DNA of 64,000 nt. Origin: Dactylonectria macrodidyma. Lineage: Eukaryota > Ascomycota > Sordariomycetes > Hypocreales > Nectriaceae. The position numbers and the translations under genes are program-made. The notes beneath the pieces were generated by a model. That model saw only the letters and a list, made by a program, of their open reading frames with translations, ran no database searches and was not told the origin of the DNA. Position 1 is the stretch's first letter; each line of letters starts with the position of its first letter. Shown piece after piece: positions 23,544 to 34,566 of the stretch. The stretch covers positions 744,001 through 808,000 of the forward strand of contig JAGMUV010000012.1 in assembly GCA_020744425.1 (NCBI GenBank). Direction: 5' to 3'.

Positions 23544-23846
23544 GAAAATACAGGATTGATTTTTCTCGACATTTCATTATGATCTCCTTTATCCCTTTTG
23601 GAATACCTGGTAGCCACTTGACAGAGATTTGGGTCTTTGGTGGATATTTGGTGCTGCGAACCCCGCTTCAGACGTCATCATCGTCATAGAACGCGAACCG
23701 GACGTTCCGGGCGGGGGGCATCATCGTCCCCTGCGTAAAAGAGCCAGAACGACGGGGGCAATGCAATCGGAACAAAACACCCGCCATCTATCAATCAATA
23801 CATACCTGACTGTTTCTTGGATTCGCTATCTAAATTATAAACTATA

Positions 23847-26800
23847 TTATTGCTCGTATTGTGCCCATGGGTGCAATAATGATAACCGGGCCTCATTTAA
23901 TGTTCCCCCGCACAATTGCTCTAGCCTAGCCTCGCCATCAAACATTTCCTGTGGTATTTTATTCCCGACTATATCCTCCACACGCGCCTTTGACAGCAAT
24001 ATAATACCATCCAGCGATTTGCACCGCGATAGCTGCACATACAAGCTATATGGATCGCACTTTCGTGGCTCGAGTTGTCCAGTCTTGGTATTCAGCTTTG
24101 TCCCGGTTCCTCGCAGCTCCAGCGCAATCTGGAGGAGGGTTTCGCCTTGGATTTTGTAATCGGTGCATGCGAATGCCGCAGTGCAGGGAAGTCCTCGGCG
24201 GCTCACATTATGCCTCTGCCAAGGCCTCTTCTTGACCCTCTTGTTCTTTTCGATTGGTATTTGGGCACTCGTTGGAGTAAGCAGGATTGTGCCTGGCGGC
24301 ATTTCATCAAATTCGAACGTCTTGGTTGACTCGGACGACAGGATGATGCCGGCAGGTGGTCCAAAGTGGAGGATGATATTCGGGGCCAGTTGATAGCCTG
24401 GGAATCTTTTGCTGTCTGGTATAACTTCTAGCGCTGTGTACTTAGCGCCGTTCACGAGCTTGAGGCCTGGGTTTATATTCATGGTCACCACAACCGGCAT
24501 ACCAGGCACGAACATGAATGTGGCCGGCACACAGATCTTGCTGTCATCTCCAACGCTGGCCATGAGCGTAGCTTCTTCCTCCGTTACCGGAAATGTATTG
24601 GGTTTACCCCAACGGTGCTGGGGTAGAAATATCCGGACTGGCTTCTGGTGGTGCCTCTGGAAGGCCAAGACCGCATCCATGTTCAAGCTCCATCTATTGC
24701 TGTTAAGGGGTGTAACTACTGTGATGCCCTTGCTCCATGGTATGGCTCGACCTTCCTGGAAGCACCGGCTATTAAGAAGCTCCATGTCGGACTCGTCTTG
24801 CTGCCCCTGCCGGATCCGAGTCAGCAGCCGCTGCAGCTGCGGGTCCCCCGCTGCGCGCACCTGTTCGGTGAGCATAACGACGGTGGTAAATCGAGCCCAG
24901 AGTGCGTGCGCCCTCATTTCATCCGCAACCCTGAGGGCGGACCATGGCGTCAATAGCGACTTGTTTTGCACTGGGCGGAACTGGTGAAAATCTCCTGATA
25001 GTAGTACCACTTGGATGCCGCCAAAATCTTGATTCGACCCCCGGGCGGCGCAAAGTCGCTTGTTGATATCGGAAAGGGTCTGGAGGCCCAGCATGCTCAC
25101 CTCATCAATGATAAGCAGCCACTTTTCTCTCCATCTTTTTCGAGCATCACCGTCCACGTAGGTTACCGTGGTGCCATCGTCGGCATTGCCGCTGGATGCG
25201 TTGGGTTGCATCCCACAGGCGGAGTGAATAGTCACGCCGTTGATCCGCGCTGCCGCGGCCCCTGATGTCGCCGTCATGAGCAGCCTGTGCGATACGTCTT
25301 TGCTAGCGAACAATTCCGCCAACGCCTCGATGACCCTGGACTTCCCGGTGCCGCCCTCCCCACCCAGGAACTCGCATAGTTGTGCGTTATCATTGTTCTC
25401 GACATTACTGCTATCGAAATCATCCTCGTTATCTTCGTCCGGGATGGTATCGAGATGGCGACACACTAAAAGGAAGGCAATTTCCTGCCGCTCGTTCAAG
25501 GTGAACCTCCTTGCAATCTCCCGACCGGCATGGAGGAATGTTGCCGACGGTCCAAAGGCGACCCTGGCACTGGGTCTTGGGGTGTTCCGGGTGTCTGTTT
25601 CTGACATTTCTATAATATCTTCTCCCGCGCCCGCGAAGGTATGGTTCAGTGATGCTTCTGCGCCGGCAACTGTGATTTGCGTAATCTGAGCTCCATCAGT
25701 GCCTTGGATCCTTTTCACAATTTCCTTGTCAGCTTGATCCTGCTTGCTCTTGATCCCTCTAAGCTGACGTTGCGTTGGGAGCTCGCTCCTGGCTACCATG
25801 GCTGGCTGGTACTGCTCTGGGTTCTCTGCGGAAGCGACAGTCTCGACATCATCCGCAAAGTCGGTGATATCTGCTTGAACTTCGCGGAGCTGATCTAGCA
25901 TCTGCAAAAGATGCTCCGAACCAGCGGTCACCTGGTTGGGGGCTGTAGCACCTCGTACTGTCTCAATCAATCGGCCAAGCTGGCCAACTTGGTCTGGGCG
26001 ATATGCTTTTACTGGGCCTGTAGGATCTTGGAGATCATACCCCATAGCGTCGATATCATCCAAAACGGCGTCGTCCCCCGCAGCCGCCCACTGCTTTGCA
26101 TCTCGCCGCGCATCTTCCGCTGATCGCTTCAAGAACTGGATGTTGCCTGCGATAGTCTGGAGTCTTTTGGGGAGTCGCCGTCTCCAGTGCTCCCAGATTT
26201 CGTTGATGTCACCAGACGCTGCTGTAATAAACTTCTCCCATGGTACGAAGAGTGCAAGGTGCTGTACTGCAGCTCTATTACTAATATCAGTACATGCTCT
26301 TTGTTTATCTGTACAATTAAATGGCTTGTGCTTACCTGCGGTATCTGTCTGCGTTTGTGTCAATATCAAAGTCCATATCGAGAAAGCCGTTCATGCATGG
26401 CACTGCATACTTCCCCGGGGGTCTTAGAACCTGCACCCAGTCCCTTCCCGGCTTCCAGTTCCTTTCAAATTCTATCTTCACCAACTCCTTGGAAGATGGA
26501 TCTATGCTCTTTTGTAATGTAACAATCGACATGTAGTCATAGAAGCATAATGTCTGCAGCACCTCTCCACGGTGGTGGTAGGCTTCAATGTATGGTAGCT
26601 TCTTGCCATCGCTTCCCACCAAGACCCTCTCCGCGCTGGCTTCTGCGTCGTTGCCGTTGCCATTGCCACCTGTGCTCTCGACAGGTCGATCATCGTCGTC
26701 GCCTAAAGTGCGACTGCATTGCTGGAGATACGGCCAGCGTCGGAGTATTGCCCAGTATATCATTGTCATATTCACATATGACCATTGTTTGGTACTCGAG

Positions 26801-29800
26801 AACTCACTTGGGTAATCCAAGAAGTGCGCAATTACCTCCACCTGCGATAATGGCCTCTCGGTGAATATTCTGTTTGCGATTCTCATCAGATACTGGCGGT
26901 TTATATTTGCCTTGGCTTCGTAGTTTGCAGTTGTTGCACCAAGCCCGACGGCGCTGGTTGTGCTGATACTCGGAAAGAGCTCTGCTGCTATGGCCACTCT
27001 CTTCCAGATCGGATCTTCGATTTTTGTGGCGTAGTTTGTCAAGTAGTATATCAGCGCCATTGTCTTGCTTTGGGTTCCGATGAAGGAGATGTCGTGATTG
27101 TGCCGCAGCCCAACCGCCATTGACTTGTTCCATCGGTTGATCATGGGATGTGAGCGTTGGAGCCGAAGTATACCATCCGCGCCAAATTCGCTTTTCGTAA
27201 AGAGCTTCCAAGGCGCATGGAATCGACACGTGGGCTTCTTTTCTCCCTCCTTGTTGTGGGAGTATTTGACACAAGTTGCAGTGTGGACATGCATCTGGAC
27301 CCTGCCCGCGCAAAAGTGGGCTTCATCGTCAAACTGTTCAGAGAAGCGCCCCGTATCGATCATCAAGTGAGATATGTTGTCGTAAACTACCCTAGTCTCG
27401 CTCTCCTCACTAAAGGCAGCGGTTTCGTCCAGGTCCTCGATAATAGTTTAGCTTCCGACCTACGTTGGCCTTTGGTTATGGATATATGGGTGCACATACC
27501 TCGGTAAAGACAGAATCGACATATTTCAGGATTCCTTCCCGTTCCATCGCCGCACTCTCATCATCCTCCCTGTTTCCATGAGCACCGATGAACTCCCCGA
27601 GCTCCAAGTTCCCTTCGAGCCATAGCAAACCATGGACATGAAGAGCACCGCGTTCGTTGGTCTCGACAGCGCCAAAATACTGTCCAATCCGACCAAACAC
27701 AGATTCCTCCCCAACCTTGACGTAATGCTCAAAGAACATCTCTACTTCGCGGTGGAAGAAGATGGCAGAGCTTATGGGGTCAGTTATCGCCAGCTTCACT
27801 CTCTCATACCTATCCTGAAGGGCCCGAAGCAGGGTTGCTTCCGCGCCAGCCTTGTCCTCCTTTCGGTATGCCGCCAGACGTAGTTTTACCGGGTTCGTAA
27901 TGTCATTAGGGTTCAGCGTAAACCAAATCGCCGGTATACCGTATCTGATGATGAGCGCTTTAATCTTTCTGCGCATGGCTAGCCGCGACTCCTGCGACAT
28001 GGCCTGTTTGTAGCCAAAGTATGAAATGTATCGCAGGAGCTTTTTGATATCTTCATCTCGGGTGCTCCCGCCAGCCTCTAACTCCTTTTGCACTTCCGCC
28101 AGTCTCTCTAGTGTTAACGACTGAATGATCCTCTCCACCTCAGGAAAATCGTTCCGTCGCACGCTCACCATACTTACTCCTCTATTCCTAGACCGAACCT
28201 CTATGTTGAAGACTAGGAATGAAAATGCCGGATGATTGGCAAAGCGACCACCATGTCGTTGCAGCACTTTCTGCATCCATGCGTGAAGTCCGAGGTTACG
28301 TGTTGGCGGAGTCGCATCCTCTCCACCCTCCCCACCCTCTCCAATACTGTCTCTATCACGGACATGACCTGTGAGCTGGACACTGTTCTGCCACAGGTCC
28401 GATTCCATCTCTTCCTTACACCGTGGCCCACCGAAACCGAACGGGAATAGTGTCGGAAATGCTTTTGCAAGATGCCAGAGATCATTGACATCTGCAAACT
28501 CATTGCCTCTTGAAATGTGAATGTATGGCTGAAGGTGCGAACCCTGCGCGCTCCCAGCCGGCGGGTTGGGCGGCTGTGCCTGCGCATTTGTCTGTCCACC
28601 TCTGATTGTATCAATGGCAAATTGCAGCTTATCGGCATCGGTCGCTCGCGGTGCTGTATCCAGTGGAAACATACCAGATGCAAGAATCTCATCAAGAAAG
28701 CTTCCCATGCCCTCATACTCGAGCTCCTCCCTAGTGCGCTCGTCGTAGAGCTGCTGATCCTCGTCGTAACTTACCTCATTCTCATCATACGCTCTGCCCA
28801 GCCCGTCCACAATCTGTTCGAGTGACTGGGGCTCGATGTCATCCATTCCACGTTCTGCTGGGGGCACAATATGCGCTGTTCGCGTTTTTTCCCATGCCGA
28901 TGGTTCATCTCTCTCTATCCTGTCATAGATCTTGCTCGGAACCCCGTGCGCCGGCTCTCCCCAACTATCCAACTCGGCTTTGTCGATTTGGATGTGCCGA
29001 TAGTGGGGGTTAAATTCTTTTAGCCAAAGCAGCGCCCGTTCCACAGCCCCTCGCCGGACTGAGAGCAACTTGGATAGATCGCTGGGGGCTGGTCTCTGCG
29101 GCCCATGCCAGGATATATGGATGTCCTCCAAAGATTGTAGAAGCGGATGTGGTAGTACTGTGGTAACCAAGTCTTGAACACTGTTTGGAAACACAGTTAT
29201 ATGGCCCTTTACATGGCGTGCATATGCCGTACTCTGTTTGGTGCTTTTTGTCACTTTGATTCTTGCAATGAAGCCGAAATGGGTGTTGAGTGCAATCAGC
29301 TTCTCCTCAATCAATGTCAAGTCTCTGAGAGCATCCGGGTACATGTGCTCGCAACCAAGTGCTTGATGCAAGTTCCCGCCCCGCGCCATATTGCATTCGC
29401 GGATCTTCATTGCACAGTTTTCGCAGCTCCGTATAGCCTTGCCAACAGGGAAGCAATCTGGACATGAATATGTGCGGCAGCTCTTCATCGCTGCGCTATT
29501 TGTCCACTCTTCCCAGCTAAGCTCTTTTATCTCCATGGTGCTGATCTTCTGATAGCATATCATGCATGTGTGTATGGGTAGGGTGTCGATGTTGTGAAAT
29601 GCTTGATAAAAATCCATGACTGTGGATATGTTCCTCTCACGGGGGACCGACTTACGCCAATCCTTTGTGTAGGATATTCTCTCCTTCTCTGTAAATTCAT
29701 CTTCCAGATGCTCAATGACCCTCTCTAATGCCTGGGTTTGCTCTTCAAGGTTGCTGTTCTCAACCCGTCTTCGATTTTGCCTTTGGTTTTGTTCTTGTCC

Positions 29801-30724
29801 GTGTTGATCAGCCTTACGCTTGGCGCCAAGTTCTTGTTGGCCATCTTGAAACCTCAGTCTTGCCATACATCCACGTCGATCCAGTTTATCCTCTGCAGGT
29901 TTTAGTTGCTGTGCTTGTTGCGATCTCATTTTCTGACGTCGTGGAGCATTAGATGGCAACTGGAAACCGGCTGGAGGGGTCCCAACGGCAACCAGTGGTC
30001 TTTGCTGTTGGGTTTGTCTCCTTTGCCGCCAGTTTCTTTCCCGGGCATCTTTCCGTCTTGATGCACGAGAAGTTCGCGGTTTGCCTCTTGATCTTGGGGA
30101 CGATTGTATTTGTGTCGTACTCCTTGGCGGCGGTCGACTCATCCAGCTTTCAGGTACCTGTACTTGAGTATTGATGGTGTCGGCTTGGTATGCACTTGGC
30201 TGGTGTTCCCGCACCCGATTTCCTTCTCGAACATCTCTCTGCCTTGGTACACGAGAACCTCGCGGTCTACCTCTTTTTCTTGGAGGCACTTGTATCGGCG
30301 TCGTGCTCCCTGGTGGTGGCCGACTCATCCAGTTTCCTGCTGCCTGTGTTTGCGCATTGGCATTGTCGATTTGACTTGCACTTGATTCGTATCTTTGGTG
30401 ATTACCTGCTTTGCTTGCTTGGCCAGTTGATTGTGATCCCTCTAGTGCCGGGTCTATAGGTACGGTTTCTGGAATATCACCAAGTGTACTCGGTTCCACA
30501 GTAGGGTGTGACCTCTTTAATGCCGGGCCCACAGCCTGGACATCCGGAACACGATCGGGTGTGCTTGGTTGGACAGTAGAATGCGATTCTCTTGGTGTTG
30601 CGTTTATATTCGAGTTTGCCGCACCAGAGATATCATTGTACGTCTTCAGCCCGAGACTGCTGAGTGTGCTGCCAGGCGTTGGACCACGCAATCTTTCAAG
30701 TAGAGCAGATAATGGCGAATCCAT
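23847..30724 (-). CDS. Helitron RepHel protein, element B (three exons, about 2,250 aa)
   Basis: Exons are 30724-27500, 27435-26336 and 26274-23847, with introns of 64 and 61 bp; the total of 6,753 nt is exactly divisible by three. Homologous introns sit at the same codons in element C. The N-terminal 300 residues are basic and low-complexity, with two copies of a 60-residue unit holding AT-hook-like cores (KRGRPRGSR and RSRGKPRTSR). A Cys-rich DUF6570-like region follows (CMICYQK..CPDCFP), then Helitron_like_N. The HUH motif HVHGLLW is near residue 1028 and YYLTNYATK near 1208. The Pif1 helicase has GGEGGTGKSR near 1749 and LLIIDEVSML near 1830, and ends with YVQLSRCKSLDGI. No internal stops are seen. 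The protein should nick, join and unwind DNA in transposition; activity itself is not shown. Confidence 0.87.
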
Positions 30725-31062
30725 TACAACATAGTGTGTGTAGTGTATTCTTAGAGTGCGTAATCATGTGTATTAAGCCAAATAGCATTATAAATATGAA
30801 CGATAAAGGTTGATGCCATTCACAATGCTGTTTTGTGATCGGTACATTCTGGGGCAGAGATCGATTCTCCCACACCAACCTGTCCTACTCTGCTCTTGAT
30901 CCGATTCTATCCCGATACTCCCACGTCATCTTTATCTCTATTATACCTATCAAACTATATGACAATATCGTCTATCGTCATTATCTTAACCCCCTACCAA
31001 TAAAAGATAGCTCTATCCCACCATGGTCTTCCTTACTCTTCCAATTTCATCCCAATATCCGA

Positions 31063-31378
31063 CTTGATTATTCATCCCGTCATCTACTCGGAGCATCATC
31101 ACGCCGGTATACCAATAGAGCATCATATTCCTCCACCCTCTTACTTTCGTGATGATTAACGTCTGTGCTTGATTATTCATCCCATCATCCCCCCGGAGCA
31201 TCATCACACCGGTATACCAGTAGAGCATCATACTCCTACACCCTCTTATTCTTCTAACATTAATAACATCGGGCTTGATTATTTATCCCATTATCTAGTC
31301 GGAATGCCATTACACCGGTATACCAATACGGTATCATACTCCTCCACCCTCTTATTCATATGGTCGCTGCAGTATTGA
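31063..31378. repeat. Minisatellite, three units of about 105 bp
   Basis: Units start at 31063, 31168 and 31274 with CTTGATTATTCATCCC. Each contains GAGCATCATCACRCCGGTAT-type sequence and ends CACCCTCTTA. The third unit is the most diverged and a partial unit follows. Confidence 0.8.
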
Positions 31379-31997
31379 TATACCAATAGATCAAAATATC
31401 CCTTCACCCTCTTTCGTTGTAATGGTAACATCGATGGGCACTTATGTGATTGATATAATACACACCACGTTATTTCATCTACCTATCAAATACTGCTCAG
31501 CTCTCATACTTTCTTTTTTTCTTCCTTTTTTCATGCATTAATTTCTTAGTCAATCCTTTGTAATCATAGAAGAAGCAATTCTGTTCAACAGCTACGTTGA
31601 TTGGTCAATTCCGCTGTGCAAGTATCCACTTGACAGGCATCAAGGTTCTTACCTCAAGACGCTTTACTGCGATCGGCGACATGTGTGCTGACGTTTTGGC
31701 CAATCCTTTGTACTCATGGAAAAAGCAGATCTGTTCACCATTGATCTTAATTGATCAATTCAATTGTGCGAGTATCCACATCGGCAGGGATCGTAGCTCT
31801 TGGCTGAAAATGTTGGATGGAGATCGGCGATGCCACATCCTCTCTGCGCAATGAAATACAGTATCTTTACCAAGTGGTATCAATCTTCGCATTGTATATA
31901 GGTACTATATCCTTTAATCGATTATAAATATCAGATGTGTTTCTTCTTTGTTCTGTACATTTGCATGCCAATCTTACAGGCTTATCTTCCAATTACT

Positions 31998-31999
<2 letters not shown>

Positions 32000-32046
<47 letters not shown>
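32000..32046. repeat. (CT)n tract in the 5' leader of the accessory gene
   Basis: An almost pure CT dinucleotide run of about 46 bp, followed by a T9 run near 32080. Pyrimidine-rich leaders are common in front of fungal transcription starts. Confidence 0.85.
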
Positions 32047-32051
<5 letters not shown>

Positions 32052-32114
32052 AGTCGTAATCTTAACTGCTCTCCCATTTTTTTTTTTTCGAAACATTTGC
32101 TAGTTCAATATATC

Positions 32115-33647
32115 ATGTCTTCATCTACTTCTACCTCAAATTCTACCTCAACTTCCACTCTTAGCGGCCATCCCCCTCCGCGCATGCCTCATGACTCTCA
32201 GAAAAACCTTGGTAGTGATATGACCATGTCCTTTTTTGGTCAGCTGGATACCCCAACGCGGTTTCCTACACCAGATGAACAACTCATAAAGAGCCTTAAT
32301 GTTGAAGCTCTTGGCAGGGTTTTCCTTCCACCCCCTCCCTATATGACACTGCCTGAATATTCTGTGCTGCGTCCTGAAGGGTATCGATCCCCTGATCCAC
32401 TGCCGATTTACTTTAGTCTCAACCTCTCTGTCTATAACCAGCAGATTGTTGAATCGGAGTGGGAGAATCAGTGGTTCCATTTCACTGGCAAAGTACACCC
32501 CTACGCACTGGAGTGGGTGCTACGGGAGCCTGATGTTTTCAGCGATGAAGATGGTGACGGCGAAGTGTACAAGGTTCCAGTTGTTCTCATACGCGACTTT
32601 GGATACCAAGCGTAAGCAGACTTATCAATTTCCCTTAGCTCGAGTTCCACTATCGCGCTTGCCACTAATGTAACTATCAGCATTGACCCACGAACTCTTT
32701 GCAATGGTGAGGGATTTCCACTTATCCAACCGATTGTTTCTTTGACCGGGCAGGTTCTCGGGACAGGTCAAACCCACTTGATCAAGGACTCTGTCCCGCA
32801 GTTGGATGATGCGCAGCTGAGATGCTGTGCATTTATCCAGTGCTGTACCTACATCACGCCGGGCCAGCCATCAAAGAGCCCTTTCAAAGGTTTCCACCCC
32901 TTTCAAGTTTTTATTCTCTTTCCTATTCGCGCTTTACCATTCTCTCTCCTCTGCAAGAAGATGGCAGATAGGAAAGATACACAGTTTGTTCCAGGTGTTC
33001 CCTTCAACTGCGTCGGCAAGATAGTTGGTCTGCTTGACCATCGTCTTATGGTGGCTGCCCCCCTGGCTGATGAGAAGGACTATGTTTTCATTGTCGTTCC
33101 CGACTCTTGGACGTTTCCGGACAAGAGCACGCCACCTGTACCTGCTTCTAACACAGTCTCCCCCTCTAAAACCGAACCTGGCCCATCCCAAGCTGGCGGC
33201 TTCGCAGCAATGAGGTCTATGTTCAAGTCTCCCTCAAAGAAAGGTTCACAGGCGCAACAGTCACAGCCACAATCATCAAAATCGTCGCAGAGAAGTCCAT
33301 CCCAACAGCCCGCTACTCCATCTCAGAACAAAAGGCCCGCAATCTCCGCATCTCAATCATCTCCGTCCAGTTCAAACAATCCCGCCCCCAAGAGACTCAG
33401 GAGGTCTAAGGTGACTACCGCAACATCTCCAGTCATTGCAGGGTCGCCGGTCTCCCCTTTAACATCCGTAGACTCTGATGAAAACGATAACCATGAAGAA
33501 GGTGAAGCGAAGGAAAACGAAGACTCTCGATCACCTAACATATCTGCTACACTCCGATCCTCCGTTCGTCCTAATATGAGGTCATCAACTACCGAGCCAG
33601 CTGGCAGGAACAAGAGACATCCGACAAAGAGACTTCAAGTAGTCTAG
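32115..33647 (+). CDS. Helitron B accessory protein, conserved with element C, unknown function
   Basis: Two exons, 32115-32611 and 32681-33647 (intron gtaagc..tatcag), give 487 residues; the exon total is divisible by three. I do not recognise the family. The first 165 residues contain FFGQLDTPTRF, a Pro-rich PPPPY segment and YFSLNLSVYNQQIVESEW..KVHPYALEW. The central part alternates beta-like strands: IVSLTGQVLGTG, LRCCAFIQCCTYI, GFHPFQVFILFPI, NCVGKIVGLLDHR and DYVFIVVPDSWTF. After residue 330 the tail is Ser/Pro/Gln-rich with basic PKRLRRSK, a likely nuclear signal. The strand pattern would suit an OB-fold, single-strand-binding role as in the RPA-like proteins of plant Helitrons, but this is only inference. 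It lies head to head with RepHel and has a clear homologue in the same place in C. Confidence 0.85.
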
Positions 33648-34021
33648 TATAACTAGTGATAGTGTGTGGTATTTTTTTTTTGGGCTTTTGTATTGGGTTT
33701 GGAAAACTTACAGATTGATATATGGGGGAAGTAAGAGTGTGGTTTCAACACTAGTGCGAGTGATAAAGTCCAATGATCTCAACACCAGGACATCTTGGCA
33801 TGGCAGCTTCTCACACTCAAATTGACAATTTTCCCTCTTTGGCATTGCGACTGATTCATCTCTGCTAGTCTCAGTCCCCTGATCCCTGTCTCAATTATTG
33901 ACCCTCACCCTATTGACTAGGTCTCTTGGTTCCGCATTAAACTCTTCAAATCGTGCCACTCAAATTGGCGCCTGCTCCGCAAAGCCTTCCGCATACGTCT
34001 TATTGGCTACGCAAAACGAAG
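33648..34021. other. 3' flank of the accessory gene, 5' part of Helitron B
   Basis: No gene. A T9 run near 33671 follows the stop. The words at 33985-34023 (CATACGTCTTATTGGCTACG) also occur in altered form at 16525-16560. Confidence 0.45.
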
Positions 34022-34258
34022 GTAACACACACACACGCCCTATTGGCCAAGTCTCTTCATCCACCCACCCAGAGCCGGCCACTTAAAACCGCGCCCTCTT
34101 CTCAACACGTGCAGCAACCCACTAGTAAAACAGCCACACAGGCTCTTGTTGCAAGCTTCGTGCCGAAAGGCTACTCAGCGCAAGGGAGCCGCCAACTTGC
34201 CCATCACGCCCAGCTTCCAACTTCCAACGTACCCCGGCGGACGTGCGCCTTCCCCTGT
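34022..34258. repeat. About 235-bp direct repeat, copy 2, between Helitrons B and C
   Basis: Matches 22912-23142. It ends CCCCTGT directly before the C-element hairpin GCCTTGAGGAACGAAAGG. Confidence 0.8.
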
Positions 34259-34566
34259 GCCTTGAGGAACGAAAGGTCTATGCCCCGCCCCCGACTGCCC
34301 TTAAAAGAGCCCCTCTCATTGGTCGGTTCAGCTTCTAAAATCTCTACTCTCATTTGTCAGATGGGTCTCCAGTCAACGCGGACTGGTCGGATGTTTTGTG
34401 CCTTGTGCGAGGACCGAAAGGACGCGAAAAAGCCCAACTTCACCTCGCAAACTTAAAAGAACCCCTCTCATTGGCCCAAAAAATTACCACTTTCGTCCAG
34501 CTCCTCATCCCCTCTCATCCACGTCACCCAATGGCTGTCAACTTGACTCTTTAGAATAAAATCGCA

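Larger units (their letters stand above)
30725..32114. promoter_or_regulatory. Divergent intergenic region of Helitron B
   Basis: Head-to-head start codons at 30724 (minus) and 32115 (plus) leave 1.39 kb between them, which must hold both promoters. It contains the 105-bp minisatellite (31063-31378), two related 90-bp AT-rich words (GTTGATTGGTCAATTC and the like, about 31575-31770) and the CT tract directly before the plus-strand start. Confidence 0.6.
23143..34258 (-). mobile_element. Helitron B (family 2) with divergent accessory gene
   Basis: The 3' end is the hairpin GCCTTTCGGTACGAAAGG at 23143 and is shared with the isolated fragment at 14973. The 5' end probably lies at or before 34258, where Helitron C's 3' hairpin begins. 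The element carries one RepHel gene on the minus strand and one spliced gene on the plus strand, separated by 1.4 kb containing a minisatellite. TA-rich microsatellite sequence at 23510-23543 lies in the 3' region. Confidence 0.72.

Noticed and set aside
23847..30724. Three separate genes for Rep, a middle protein and a helicase in Helitron B (and C)
   Set aside because: GT..AG junctions at identical codons in B and C join the three parts in frame, and the coding sums are divisible by three; they are exons of one gene.
32115..33647. Naming the Helitron partner protein as RPA or another single-strand-binding protein
   Set aside because: Only a vague strand pattern supports it; no family motif is visible, so function is left open.
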